The notes under the pieces: generated by a model
Databases searched by the model: none
What the model was told of the DNA's origin: nothing
The model's input: only the letters and a program-made list of their open reading frames with translations
Shown: positions 17,734 through 27,750 of the stretch, piece by piece
Layout: each line of letters begins with the position of its first letter
Numbering within the stretch: position 1 is the stretch's first letter
DNA from: Actinomadura sp. K4S16
GTDB taxonomy: Bacteria > Actinomycetota > Actinomycetes > Streptosporangiales > Streptosporangiaceae
Length of the DNA stretch: 64,000 bases
Direction: 5' to 3'
Assembly: GCF_008327685.1 (NCBI RefSeq)
Contig: NZ_BDDE01000013.1
Coordinates: forward strand, 186,001 to 250,000
Translations under genes and position numbers: made by a program

Positions 17734-18852
17734 TCAGGGAAGTGGGACGCCGGCTCTCTCGGCGTTGATTTCGGAGCGGACCAGTTCCAGAAGTCGTCCC
17801 ACCCAGTTGCGGCCTTCGGCTCCGCGTGCGATCCAGTGGTCGGATCCGCTTCCGCTGTAGGCGATCGGCGCGTCGGCCGTGCCGAGCAGGATCTCCGCCA
17901 ATTTCGGATGCTGCGCGTATTTGGCGCGAAGGAGCCCGCTCATCACTGCCGTCCTGACGTCCGGCCACTCCTGACGGCGGGGTGCCTCGGCCGCGATCTC
18001 CTGGGCGTGGTAGGGGCGTTCAGCTGCGCGGATCCGCTCGCGGGCGTCGGGATCCTCGGTGGACAGGGCCCAGTAGGCGTGCGTGACCGTCGGATAGACG
18101 ACATCGCCGACCTCGATGGGGGCCGGGTAGTCGTTCTGCAGGGCGTCGATTCCCGGATCCGTCGGCCACCCCTTCGGAAACACGCGGCCGCCGAAGTGAA
18201 TCGTCGCGGACACAGGTTCGGGTGAATCGTCGGCCGGGCGTTTCGCCGCGAACTCAGTGCGATCACGCTCCTCCTCGGCGAAGTAGTCGAACGCCCATTC
18301 CCGCATGGCTTCGGTGACCACGTCGTCCTCGAACCAGCCGCCTATCGGACGCTCGCCGATATCGGTGCAGAGGAAGACCAGCGGCCGGTCCTTGCTGTCC
18401 ATGTCGCCGAGCGCGTAATGGCGTTTGTGCCCGGGGATCGCCAGGTACGCCTCGCGCAGCGCCAGCCGGTCGGCCTCGTCCCTGGACTCCAGATACCGGT
18501 CCAGCGCGGCCAGGCAGCGGCCGGTGGAGTCCTGGCGACCGTTGAGCCGCTCGATGTCGTCGGCCACCTCCCCCAGCAGCATCTCCGCGGTGAGGCCGAA
18601 CACCGGATCGGCGGCCTTCCACCCGCCCAGCTCGAAGGCGCTGATCTCGCCGCCCTCGGGCACCTCTGTGACCACCCAGCCGCATTCGAGCTTCTTCCGC
18701 AGGCCCTCAAGGTCGACCCACTCCCAGCAGTCGATCAAGCCGTCGGCGAAGATCCGAAGGTCCGTGAGGTGGTACGTGAAGTTGCGGATGAAGACGGGCC
18801 TCGCCACTCCCTCGATGCGCCGGCCGTCCTCGACGCGATAGATCCGTTGCAC
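17734..18852 (-). CDS. NADAR-domain protein with an N-terminal partner domain
   Basis: A 372-residue two-domain protein. Residues from about 225 to 365 match the NADAR/YbiA fold: LQNDYPAPIEVGDVVYPTVT, AYWALST, the PYHAQEIA segment, RTAVMSGLLRAKYAQHPKLA, and GSGSDHWIARGAEGRNWVGR. NADAR enzymes cleave N-glycosidic bonds of NAD-related or ribosylated compounds, and some reverse DNA ADP-ribosylation by DarT toxins. The N-terminal 200 residues (FIRNFTYHLTDLRIFADGLI, and HYALGDMDSKDRP) are a domain I recall only with NADAR in actinomycetes and cannot name. The GTG at 18852 has a perfect GAGGAG site. No DarT-like toxin gene is adjacent. It is divergent from an adenosine deaminase gene. Confidence 0.8.
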   Translation of the reverse strand: MQRIYRVEDGRRIEGVARPVFIRNFTYHLTDLRIFADGLIDCWEWVDLEGLRKKLECGWVVTEVPEGGEISAFELGGWKAADPVFGLTAEMLLGEVADDIERLNGRQDSTGRCLAALDRYLESRDEADRLALREAYLAIPGHKRHYALGDMDSKDRPLVFLCTDIGERPIGGWFEDDVVTEAMREWAFDYFAEEERDRTEFAAKRPADDSPEPVSATIHFGGRVFPKGWPTDPGIDALQNDYPAPIEVGDVVYPTVTHAYWALSTEDPDARERIRAAERPYHAQEIAAEAPRRQEWPDVRTAVMSGLLRAKYAQHPKLAEILLGTADAPIAYSGSGSDHWIARGAEGRNWVGRLLELVRSEINAERAGVPLP

Positions 18853-19095
18853 GGGGACTCCTCATTCCTCGTCCAGCGGCGCAGGGCGCAGCCGCTCAAC
18901 CGTCACCTTCGCCACCAGTTGGATGTTGACGAGGACAGCCGTCACCGCCACCTCGCGCAGCCCCTCGTCAGCTCATCGGGGACACGACACCCACGTCCCG
19001 GACATGCGCATCCGGCCGAATCATGGTCGGGCCTCCCCCGGGAGTCAACGAATATTCGCTCGTCAGCCCCGGCCACCGGCTCGTACCGTACGCAC

Positions 19096-20082
19096 GTGCG
19101 CGATCTGCTGAGCCTGCCCAAAGCCCACCTGCACGTTCATCTTGAGAGCACCGTCCGCCATGCCACTCTCCGCGAGATCGGCGCAGCGAACGGCGTGCGG
19201 GTCCCGGACGATGTCGGCACGTTCAGTGACTTCGCCTCCTTCTTCGCGCAGAACGAACTCGTCCGCGCCTGCCTGCAGCGGGCCGACGACTTCCGCCGCG
19301 TCGCCTACGAGTTCTGCGAGGACGAGTCGGCCCAAGGCGTCCGGTACGCCGAGGTCTCGTTCACGGCCGCCGCGCATGGCGAGCGCCTCGGAGACCTCGG
19401 CATGCCCTTGGCGGCCGTCCTGGAGGGCCTGGAAGCGGGCCAGGAAGCCTTCGGGATCGAGTGCCGCCTGATCCTCGACCACTCCCGCCGCCGCTCCGTA
19501 GAGCGCGCCTGGCGGACCCTGGAGCTGGCCCGCCGGCACGACCGCGTGGTCGCCGTGGGCCTCGCGGGTGACGAGGCGCACCCCGGCGCCCCCTTCACCG
19601 AGGTCTTCGCCGCCGCCCACGACGCCGGGCTCCACGTCGTCCACCACGCGGGCGAGGGCGAGGGACCCGCCAGCATCCGTCAGGCCCTCGGCCCCGGTCG
19701 CACCGAACGCCTGGGCCATGGCATCCGGATCCTGGACGACCCGGACCTGGTCGCCGAGGTCCGCGAACGCGGCATCGCCCTGGAAGTCTGCCCGTCCTCG
19801 AACGTCGCCCTGGGCTTCGTTCCGTCCCTGGACGCGCACCCCCTCCCCCGCCTCCGCGACGCGGGTCTGCTGGTGACCCTCAACACCGACATCCCCGCCC
19901 TGATCGACACCCCTCTCGCCACCGAGTACGCCCACGTCCGCACCGCCTTCGGCTACGACGACCCGGCCCTGGCCGAACTGGCCCGCGCGGGCGTGACCGC
20001 CTCCTTCGCCCCGCCCCGCACGAAAGAGACCCTCCACGAAGCCATCACGGCCTGGCTCACGGAACCGCCCGCCTCTCTTTAA
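19096..20082 (+). CDS. add: Adenosine deaminase family protein
   Basis: A 328-residue amidohydrolase converting adenosine to inosine, or a related purine. Zinc ligands and catalytic residues appear in order: KAHLHVHLE near residue 8, the VVHHAGEGEG histidine and glutamate near 180, RLGHGIRI near 207 and the LNTDIPAL aspartate near 262. The HLEST and NTDIP variants differ from classical HLDGS and NSDDP, so a substrate other than adenosine is possible. I start at the GTG at 19096, six bases after a TACCGT -10 box and likely leaderless, which excludes about 226 codons of shadow frame upstream. Confidence 0.85.
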   Translation: MRDLLSLPKAHLHVHLESTVRHATLREIGAANGVRVPDDVGTFSDFASFFAQNELVRACLQRADDFRRVAYEFCEDESAQGVRYAEVSFTAAAHGERLGDLGMPLAAVLEGLEAGQEAFGIECRLILDHSRRRSVERAWRTLELARRHDRVVAVGLAGDEAHPGAPFTEVFAAAHDAGLHVVHHAGEGEGPASIRQALGPGRTERLGHGIRILDDPDLVAEVRERGIALEVCPSSNVALGFVPSLDAHPLPRLRDAGLLVTLNTDIPALIDTPLATEYAHVRTAFGYDDPALAELARAGVTASFAPPRTKETLHEAITAWLTEPPASL

Positions 20083-20111
20083 CCCACCTTCGGTCTGCGC
20101 GCCCCGAGCCC

Positions 20112-20230
20112 GACCACTCCGAGCAGGCCCGCCCCAGAGAGCCGGAGCGGGGCCAGAGCCCAGCCACCCTGAACAGGACCGCCCCAGAGGGCCAGAGCGG
20201 GGCCAGACCCCAACCACCCTGAACAGGACC
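20112..20230. repeat. 50-base tandem repeat, about 2.4 copies
   Basis: Blocks containing gccccagag, gagcggggccag and ccaccctgaacaggacc recur at a spacing of exactly 50 bases (for example gccccagag at 20131 and 20181). It fills the gap between the adenosine deaminase gene and the VOC gene. The first copy is more diverged. No gene uses it. Confidence 0.85.
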
Positions 20231-20325
20231 AGCAGGATCCGACGAGCAAGACCCGCTCCCCCGTGGCTCTGTTCCAAGGATCCGTGACGGCGGCGGCCAC
20301 CGGAGACCGAACAGCGTTCTGTGGA

Positions 20326-20715
20326 TTACTCGACCGGCGCCTCGGGCTCCCGGATGAAGAGGCAGAACGGGCGCCCTACAGGGTCCAAGCAGACCCGGAC
20401 GTCATCATCCGGCTGGAACTCGGCCAGGACGGCCCCCACGGCTTCCGCGTGCTTCAACGCGGCATCCAGGTCCTCCACCTCGAAGTCCAGGTGGACCATC
20501 TGCAGTTGGGCGCCTTCAGCGGCGGGCCAGGTAGGGGCCTTGTAGCGCGGTTCCGTCTGGAACGACAGGCCGGTGCCGCCACCCGGCGGACGCAGCTTCA
20601 CCCAGTCGGGCTCGTCCTGCACGACCGTCCAACCGAGAAGCCGCCGATAGAAGTCCGCCAGCGCGTGCGGGTCGGGGGCATCGAGGACGGGGGCGGACAG
20701 GATCAGACGGCTCAT
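20326..20715 (-). CDS. VOC (glyoxalase/dioxygenase superfamily) protein
   Basis: A 129-residue single-domain protein of the vicinal-oxygen-chelate fold. Both beta-alpha-beta-beta-beta halves are seen: PVLDAPDPHALADFYRRLLG at the N-terminus, and QMVHLDFEVEDLDAALKHAE followed by CLDPVGRPFCLFI at the C-terminus. Such proteins include glyoxalases, antibiotic-binding proteins and enzymes with unknown small-molecule substrates. The ATG at 20715 has GGGAG five bases upstream. No neighbour suggests a substrate. Confidence 0.85.
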   Translation of the reverse strand: MSRLILSAPVLDAPDPHALADFYRRLLGWTVVQDEPDWVKLRPPGGGTGLSFQTEPRYKAPTWPAAEGAQLQMVHLDFEVEDLDAALKHAEAVGAVLAEFQPDDDVRVCLDPVGRPFCLFIREPEAPVE

Positions 20716-20868
20716 CACCACTCCCGGGGCAGTTGATCATGTGAGGGCATACTGCCCGCGAGGAGCCCGTACATGCGCAGAGCCCGGACATGCGATGGCC
20801 TCTTGCGCCCACCTCAGCCACCGCCGCAACCACGCAACAGCCTCAAGGCTCGCGATCGCGTCCGAAGG

Positions 20869-20893
20869 CAGATTCGAGCGAAGCCAGAATCTG
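20869..20893. repeat. Additional hairpin upstream of the structured repeats
   Basis: The arms CAGATTC (20869-20875) and GAATCTG (20887-20893) are perfectly complementary across an 11-base loop. It lies about 25 bases left of the first structured direct repeat and may belong to the same element. Confidence 0.6.
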
Positions 20894-20919
20894 ATCGCGA
20901 AGCGAGCCGCAAGGCGAGC

Positions 20920-21096
20920 CGGAGCGATGCCAGCGATCGCCCGCAGTGCCCGACGATGGAGGGCCGTCAGGGCCCGAAGGAGGAGGGCACTGCCAATGAA
21001 CACAGCGAGACGGAGCGATGCCAGCGATCGCCCGCTTTTCTCGACGATGGAGGGCCGCCAGGCCCGAAGGAGGAGAGAAAAGCCTATGAACACAGC
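20920..21096. repeat. Two structured direct repeats with compensated stems (possible RNA element)
   Basis: Copy A spans 20920-21006 and copy B 21011-21096. They share flanks (cggagcgatgccagcgatcg before, atgaacacagc after) and a nearly identical 32-33 base loop containing gaaggagga. Each loop is closed by a perfect 9-bp stem: GCAGTGCCC/GGGCACTGC in A (20943-20951, 20985-20993) and GCTTTTCTC/GAGAAAAGC in B (21034-21042, 21075-21083). Four base pairs differ and every change is matched on the other arm. The transcribed strand is unknown. It lies between the clpC stop and the VOC gene start. Confidence 0.85.
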
Positions 21097-21101
21097 ACAA
21101 A

Positions 21102-21126
21102 GCCCGCACCGGAAGCCGGTGCGGGC
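21102..21126 (-). terminator. Terminator of clpC
   Basis: A 10-bp perfect stem (gcccgcaccg / cggtgcgggc) with a 5-base loop lies 16 bases after the clpC stop. On the minus strand the hairpin is followed by TTTGTG, a modest T run. Confidence 0.8.
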
Positions 21127-21141
21127 CCTTGCGTGCGGACG

Positions 21142-23676
<2,535 letters not shown>

Positions 23677-23844
23677 CTCGTCGCTCCTCACAGAGCGGTT
23701 GGGCAGAGTCCGGAACGTCCGGAACTGTCCTTCCGCATGCTAGCCCGCCCCGAGGAGGCCGCCCGGTGCACTCCCACCAGGAGACGTTCCCCAGCTATGC
23801 GCTGTTCAGTCTCATCCAACTACCGCATCGGTGCGTCATGTTCC

Positions 23845-23995
23845 CGCTACGCCCCAAGCGAACGGGGGACTTTTCGCAGGTCGGTCAAGGCGCGGGCCGA
23901 GAGTGCCGAATGGGGGTGGAGTTTCCACCCGCGCGCCCTGTGTACCTCACGGCGGACTCGGCGAACCGCGCGGACGCTACGCCACAAGCGAACGG
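23845..23995. repeat. Pair of 21-base near-identical repeats upstream of clpC
   Basis: The sequence cgctacgccccaagcgaacgg (23845) recurs at 23975 with one change, 130 bases apart. Both lie in the 416-base gap between lsr2 and clpC, which holds no recognisable gene and presumably contains the clpC promoter. Further cgaacgg copies follow to about 24066. Confidence 0.75.
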
Positions 23996-24046
23996 CTCAC
24001 CGGGAGAACGGCCGCCCCGCCGACGAAGCGCCCCGCTAACGGCGAA

Positions 24047-24075
24047 CGGCCCGCCCCGCGAACGGAGACGGGCCG
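24047..24075 (-). terminator. Probable terminator of lsr2
   Basis: A 7-bp stem (cggcccg / cgggccg) with a 15-base loop begins 18 bases after the lsr2 stop. There is no clear T run, so confidence is moderate. Confidence 0.45.
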
Positions 24076-24092
24076 CCGGTGGTCCGGGCGGA

Positions 24093-24416
24093 TCAGTTGG
24101 CCGCCTCGTACTGCTCGATCACGTGAGCCGGGATGCGGCCGCGCTCATTGACCTTGATGCCGTTGTTCTTGGCCCAGGCGCGGATCTCGGCACTGCGTTC
24201 GCGGCTGGAAGCGCCGCGCTGCCGGCGGCGGCGGTTGACCGTGCCCGCCTTACGGGACTTCTCGACGAACGGCTGCAGCGATTCCCGCAGCTTCGTCGCG
24301 TTGGCGCCACTGAGGTCGATCTCGTAGGAGGCGCCGTCGATCGAGAACGCTACGGTCTCGTCCGCCTCGCCACCGTCGAGGTCGTCGACGAGAAGCACCT
24401 GAACCTTCTGTGCCAT
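24093..24416 (-). CDS. lsr2: Lsr2 nucleoid-associated protein (H-NS-like xenogeneic silencer)
   Basis: A 107-residue actinobacterial nucleoid protein that coats AT-rich DNA and silences foreign genes. The N-terminal oligomerisation domain begins [20 protein letters not shown], and the C-terminal DNA-binding domain carries the RGR minor-groove hook in [20 protein letters not shown]. Length and both domains are standard. The ATG at 24416 is the family start; an AAAGG lies about nine bases upstream, and a TAGAGT box near 24443-24448 could be the promoter. Its usual neighbour clpC is adjacent, but lysS is displaced by about 7.6 kb. Confidence 0.97.
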   Translation of the reverse strand: MAQKVQVLLVDDLDGGEADETVAFSIDGASYEIDLSGANATKLRESLQPFVEKSRKAGTVNRRRRQRGASSRERSAEIRAWAKNNGIKVNERGRIPAHVIEQYEAAN

Positions 24417-25298
24417 GGGGACAGACCTTTCGGCTTGAGCAAACTCTAATCGAGTGCCAAAGATATACCTAGAACTTCGCAGATGACAATTCCGGCGTCC
24501 ACCATGAACCGGCAGTCGAGGGAAACCGCCTTCCGCCCGTGACCGGCTGTAATCGGCCTCGTCGTTTCGGGTGCGCACAGACCTCGGATGACGCCCGGAC
24601 CCGGCCCGGGCGCCATGAATTCCCCAACCCGCGGCGACCCGCCCGGGTTTTCAACCGTGACCGGCGTCACTGCGTACCGCGCTGACCTGCGCAGGAGTGC
24701 GCGCATTGGGCCGGGTTTGCGGACGGCGCCGCCCCGGCCGCGATTAACCTCCCGTATCGGGCACTAACCGCCTGCCCGCGCGGTAATGCGCAGGTGACCG
24801 CAGTGCCTGATCAACCCCGTACCGGTGGACGTGGACGAATAACGCCCGAGGGCCCGGCCCCGAAATCTGTTGCCGCGGCAGGACGGGCGCGGTCCTCGCC
24901 CTGCTCGCGCCGCGGAAGCGGGGTGCCGACCGGTGTCGCGAAATCAGGAGATCGGGACACAATCCCACCGTCTGCCCCAGTTCTTCAACCCGGCCCCGGA
25001 GACCGGCGGAGCCACGCCTCAGGCCCGGCTTCCACCGCGCGGGGCATGCCGTGCGAAAGGTCCGTTCCAAGGGCGAGGGCATGCCATCCGGAGTAAGTCC
25101 AGGCCCGCTATCAAGCGGTCGCGTTCTGGCCGCGGCAACGGCATCGGAGGGAACTCTCAAAGCGGAGGCGACGTCCGGGACGAGACACATCCCGCCGGTT
25201 TCAAGACCGCAACCGGAAGGAACGGGCATATGCCGCCCACCCCTAGGGCGCCGGAATCAGCGAGCATCTCGGCGAAAGCATGTATAGCGCATGCGAGC
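24417..25298. other. Long non-coding region upstream of lsr2, about 880 bases
   Basis: The part next to lsr2 is locally AT-richer (aaagatatacctag around 24458-24472), fitting a promoter or an Lsr2-bound control region. I recognise no gene in the rest. Open frames on both strands have no matching motifs, no ribosome-binding sites and overlap each other. One GC-rich hairpin followed by four T residues (about 24633-24660) could be a terminator, but no plus-strand gene precedes it. Confidence 0.5.
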
Positions 25299-25332
25299 GG
25301 AGTCGCGTGCGCGCCGGCGCGCACGCGACTCC
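25299..25332. terminator. Perfect 34-base palindrome, probable terminator of the RDD gene pair
   Basis: Seventeen bases (ggagtcgcgtgcgcgcc) are followed directly by their exact reverse complement with no loop. It lies 62 bases after the stop of the second RDD gene. A very stable hairpin in RNA would terminate that transcript, although no T run follows on the minus strand. A protein-binding dyad is the alternative. Confidence 0.6.
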
Positions 25333-25393
25333 GTGGTATCGGACGGGCGGTATTGGAACCCCGCGAGCACCGCCCGGCACCCGGGAGATGCCC

Positions 25394-26017
25394 TCAGAAG
25401 GCCGAGGATTCGGGCCGGGGGCGCTTTACCACGAGCGTCCCGGCGACCCTGTCGTGAACGGCCTGGCGGCTCGTGCCCTCGAACACGGCCCCCGCGTTCA
25501 CGACCCAGAAGATGCTCGCGAGCAGACCGAGAACGGGAATCGGGCGCAGCCCGATCGGCACCGAATAGACGGCGGCGCGCAGAACGCAGCGCAGGACGTC
25601 CGGACGCGCGTGCGCACCGGAGGACTCGGCCTCCCCCGGAGGCGCGCTCTCCTCGGGCTTGGGGGCCGTCACGGGCACGAATCCGGGCACGGAAACGGGT
25701 ATGGCCGACGCGCCCCCGGGACCGGCGGCCCCGGCGGCCTCCCCGGCCCCCTGTGCCGCCGCTCCAGGGGCCTCCTGAGCGGTCGCCGCGACCACCTCGA
25801 TGCCCGCGACGCGCTTGCCGAGCGTCCGGCCCCAGAGGGCGAGCTGGACCGCCTCGTAGAGCAGCATGCATCCGGCTACGGCTGTCGGAGCCACGACGTC
25901 CGCCGTGTGCCCGGACACGAGCTCGCGGACGACGAGAACGACGGGGATGCCGACGACGAGCGTGTCGACGACGCGCGCGAGGAGCCTCTGTCCGGGCTCG
26001 GCGAGCGGTGCCGCCAT
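25394..26017 (-). CDS. RDD-family membrane protein
   Basis: A 207-residue membrane protein of the RDD family, named for conserved arginine and aspartates (LLARVVDTLVVGI near residue 11). The shared motif YEAVQLALWGRTLGKRVAG follows the second helix, and the C-terminus has HDRVAGTLVVKRP. An alanine- and proline-rich linker of about 60 residues splits the domain. I start at the ATG at 26017, seven bases after the upstream gene's stop with AAGG before it; an ATG at 26059 would overlap that gene. RDD proteins are poorly understood, some acting in ion transport. Its upstream neighbour is a paralogue. Confidence 0.82.
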   Translation of the reverse strand: MAAPLAEPGQRLLARVVDTLVVGIPVVLVVRELVSGHTADVVAPTAVAGCMLLYEAVQLALWGRTLGKRVAGIEVVAATAQEAPGAAAQGAGEAAGAAGPGGASAIPVSVPGFVPVTAPKPEESAPPGEAESSGAHARPDVLRCVLRAAVYSVPIGLRPIPVLGLLASIFWVVNAGAVFEGTSRQAVHDRVAGTLVVKRPRPESSAF

Positions 26018-26024
26018 CGTGGCC

Positions 26025-26849
26025 TTAGCCCGCGTACTCGGAGTACTCGGAATCGTCATATCCGACCCGCTCGTCGATGACGAGCGTGCCGGCGAAGCGG
26101 TCATGCAGTGACTGGTGCAGGGGCTGGTCCCAGATCGCCCAGAGGTAGGCCATGAGCGCGCCCGCCCAGACAAGCACCATCCCGTACGCGGCGTAGTCCC
26201 ACACCATCACCGCCAAGACGAGGAAGAAGAAGACGCCGAGCTGGTAGCCGACGTGGGTGATCCCCGCCCGCCAGACGGCCTGCGTCGTGGTGATCGGGCT
26301 GCCCGCAGGACGCGCCTGGACGACGCCAAGGCCGAGGACGCGCTTCCCCAGCGTGCGCCCCCACATGGACAACTGGACGGCCTCGTAGATGAACGGCAGC
26401 ACGGACAGCACGCAGAAGAGGGTGAAGATGATGGGCCAGTTCCAGACGCCCCCCTCGTCCTCGGTCTTGCTGCCGGGCTTGCCCAGACCGAAGGCACCGA
26501 TCGTCACCGGAAGGACGAGGGCGAACCCGAAGACCGCGACGAGCGCGTTGTCGATGATCCGGGCGCCCGCCCGACGGTGGATCGGCGCCAGCGCCAGATC
26601 ACCGCCGTCGTCGTAGGAGCCGTGGTGGTCGTAGGAGCCGTGGTCGTCATAGGCGGGCTGCTGGTTCCACTGCTGCTGCGACTGCCACTGCTGCTGAGGC
26701 TGCTGGGGCTGCTGCTGCCACTGCTGCTGGGACGACGGCTGCTGCTGCGGCTGCTGCCACTGAGGACCTTGGTACTGGGGCGGCGGGCCGTACGAACCCT
26801 GCCCCTGCTGGGGCCGATAAGGCCGCCCGCTGTGGGGGGAATCGCTCAT
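26025..26849 (-). CDS. RDD-family membrane protein with a glutamine- and proline-rich N-terminus
   Basis: A 274-residue protein. The first 85 residues are low complexity, rich in Q, P, Y and G, cytoplasmic and probably disordered. The RDD domain follows with IHRRAGARIIDNALVAVFGF, the motif YEAVQLSMWGRTLGKRVLG shared with the next gene, several membrane helices, and the closing HDRFAGTLVIDERVG. The tail is acidic. The two RDD genes are seven bases apart and probably arose by duplication. The acetyltransferase gene lies just upstream, so all three may form one operon. Function unknown. Confidence 0.82.
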   Translation of the reverse strand: MSDSPHSGRPYRPQQGQGSYGPPPQYQGPQWQQPQQQPSSQQQWQQQPQQPQQQWQSQQQWNQQPAYDDHGSYDHHGSYDDGGDLALAPIHRRAGARIIDNALVAVFGFALVLPVTIGAFGLGKPGSKTEDEGGVWNWPIIFTLFCVLSVLPFIYEAVQLSMWGRTLGKRVLGLGVVQARPAGSPITTTQAVWRAGITHVGYQLGVFFFLVLAVMVWDYAAYGMVLVWAGALMAYLWAIWDQPLHQSLHDRFAGTLVIDERVGYDDSEYSEYAG

Positions 26850-26854
26850 TTGAG

Positions 26855-27376
26855 TCAGTCCTCCAGGCGAAGCAACATCCGGGTGTTGCCCAACGTATTC
26901 GGCTTGACCCGGTCGAGGTCCAAGAACTCTGCCACGCCTTCGTCGTAGGAGCGGAGAAGTTCCTCGTACACCTCAGGCGCCACCGGAGTCCCCAGGATCT
27001 GCTGGAAGCCGTGGCGGGCGAAGAACTCCACCTCGAAGGTAAGGCAGAACACCCTCCGCACGCCGAGTTCCCGTGCGGTCTCCAGGAGGCGGGTCACGAT
27101 CCGGTGCCCGATTCCCCGTCCCCCGCACTCCTTCTCGACCGCGACCGAGCGGACCTCCGCGAGGTCCTCCCACATGACGTGGAGGGCGCCGCACCCGACG
27201 ACGCGCCCAGGCGTCCCGTGCTGGATGTCCTCGGCGACCCAGAACTCCTGGACGTCCTCGTACAGCTTGACTGTCGTCTTCTTCAGCAGGCGCCGCCCCG
27301 ACCCGGCGTACAGATCGACGAGCCTGCGTATCTCCTGGACGTCGGCGGTGCGGGCACGCCGGATCACGACTTCCAC
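26855..27376 (-). CDS. argA: Amino-acid N-acetyltransferase (GNAT fold, ArgA-like)
   Basis: A 173-residue GNAT enzyme of the short actinobacterial type resembling M. tuberculosis Rv2747, which acetylates glutamate or glutamine as the first step of arginine synthesis. The acetyl-CoA loop motif is VEKECGGRGIGHRIVTRLLE, preceded by EVRSVAV; the N-terminus carries RRARTADVQEIRRLVDLYAG, and the FFARHGFQQI segment is typical of this group. The start is a GTG at 27376, about eleven bases after GATAAT on the minus strand and without a clear ribosome-binding site. Assignment to argA rests on family resemblance. Confidence 0.78.
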   Translation of the reverse strand: MEVVIRRARTADVQEIRRLVDLYAGSGRRLLKKTTVKLYEDVQEFWVAEDIQHGTPGRVVGCGALHVMWEDLAEVRSVAVEKECGGRGIGHRIVTRLLETARELGVRRVFCLTFEVEFFARHGFQQILGTPVAPEVYEELLRSYDEGVAEFLDLDRVKPNTLGNTRMLLRLED

Positions 27377-27484
27377 AAACAGGCGAGATTATCGAACGCC
27401 GCCGCTCGCCAGGGGCACCCCTCCGCGCAGGCGGCCGAACGCGCCGCCACCGCGCCGCGCCACCTGCCAATTCGCATGTTCTGG

Positions 27485-27513
27485 TTGGCATCCCATGCGG
27501 GTTCCGTTAGTGT
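27485..27513 (+). promoter_or_regulatory. Promoter of the riboswitch-NlpC/P60 unit
   Basis: TTGGCA (27485-27490) and TAGTGT (27508-27513) are spaced by exactly 17 bases. Transcription would start near 27520, right at the beginning of the riboswitch aptamer. Confidence 0.75.
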
Positions 27514-27516
27514 CCA

Positions 27517-27737
27517 TCGCTGACGTCGGCCGACCGCAGGACGGAGGCCGAACCGCCGAGTCCCAAGGCCGCAACCAGCGTCCTGGGAGCCGGGGACCCA
27601 CTTTCGGAGCGTTTCGGGGGATCGCCCTGACGACCAACCGTGAGGGGTGAATCCGCAGCCGCGAGCGATCGCTCGCGCGCGGCCGCGGACGGGCTGCTCC
27701 GGCCCCAACCCGTCAGCTAACCCGGTAGGCGGCTGAG
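27517..27737 (+). promoter_or_regulatory. Cyclic di-AMP riboswitch (ydaO/yuaA family)
   Basis: The leader of the NlpC/P60 gene carries the conserved blocks of this aptamer in order: gccgaaccgccgagtcc, ggagccggggaccca, gaggggtgaatccg, and near the end aacccgtcagctaacccgg followed by taggcgg. A variable hairpin with the palindrome gcgagcgatcgctcgc lies in between. Actinobacterial members often precede cell-wall hydrolases and turn expression off at high c-di-AMP. The ribosome-binding site follows within about 10 bases of the aptamer's end, which would allow control of translation as well as transcription. Confidence 0.93.
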
Positions 27738-27750
27738 GAGAGGAGTATTC

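Noticed and set aside
24744..25229. 161-residue minus-strand ORF upstream of lsr2
   Set aside because: Composition unlike real genes here, no conserved motif and no ribosome-binding site.
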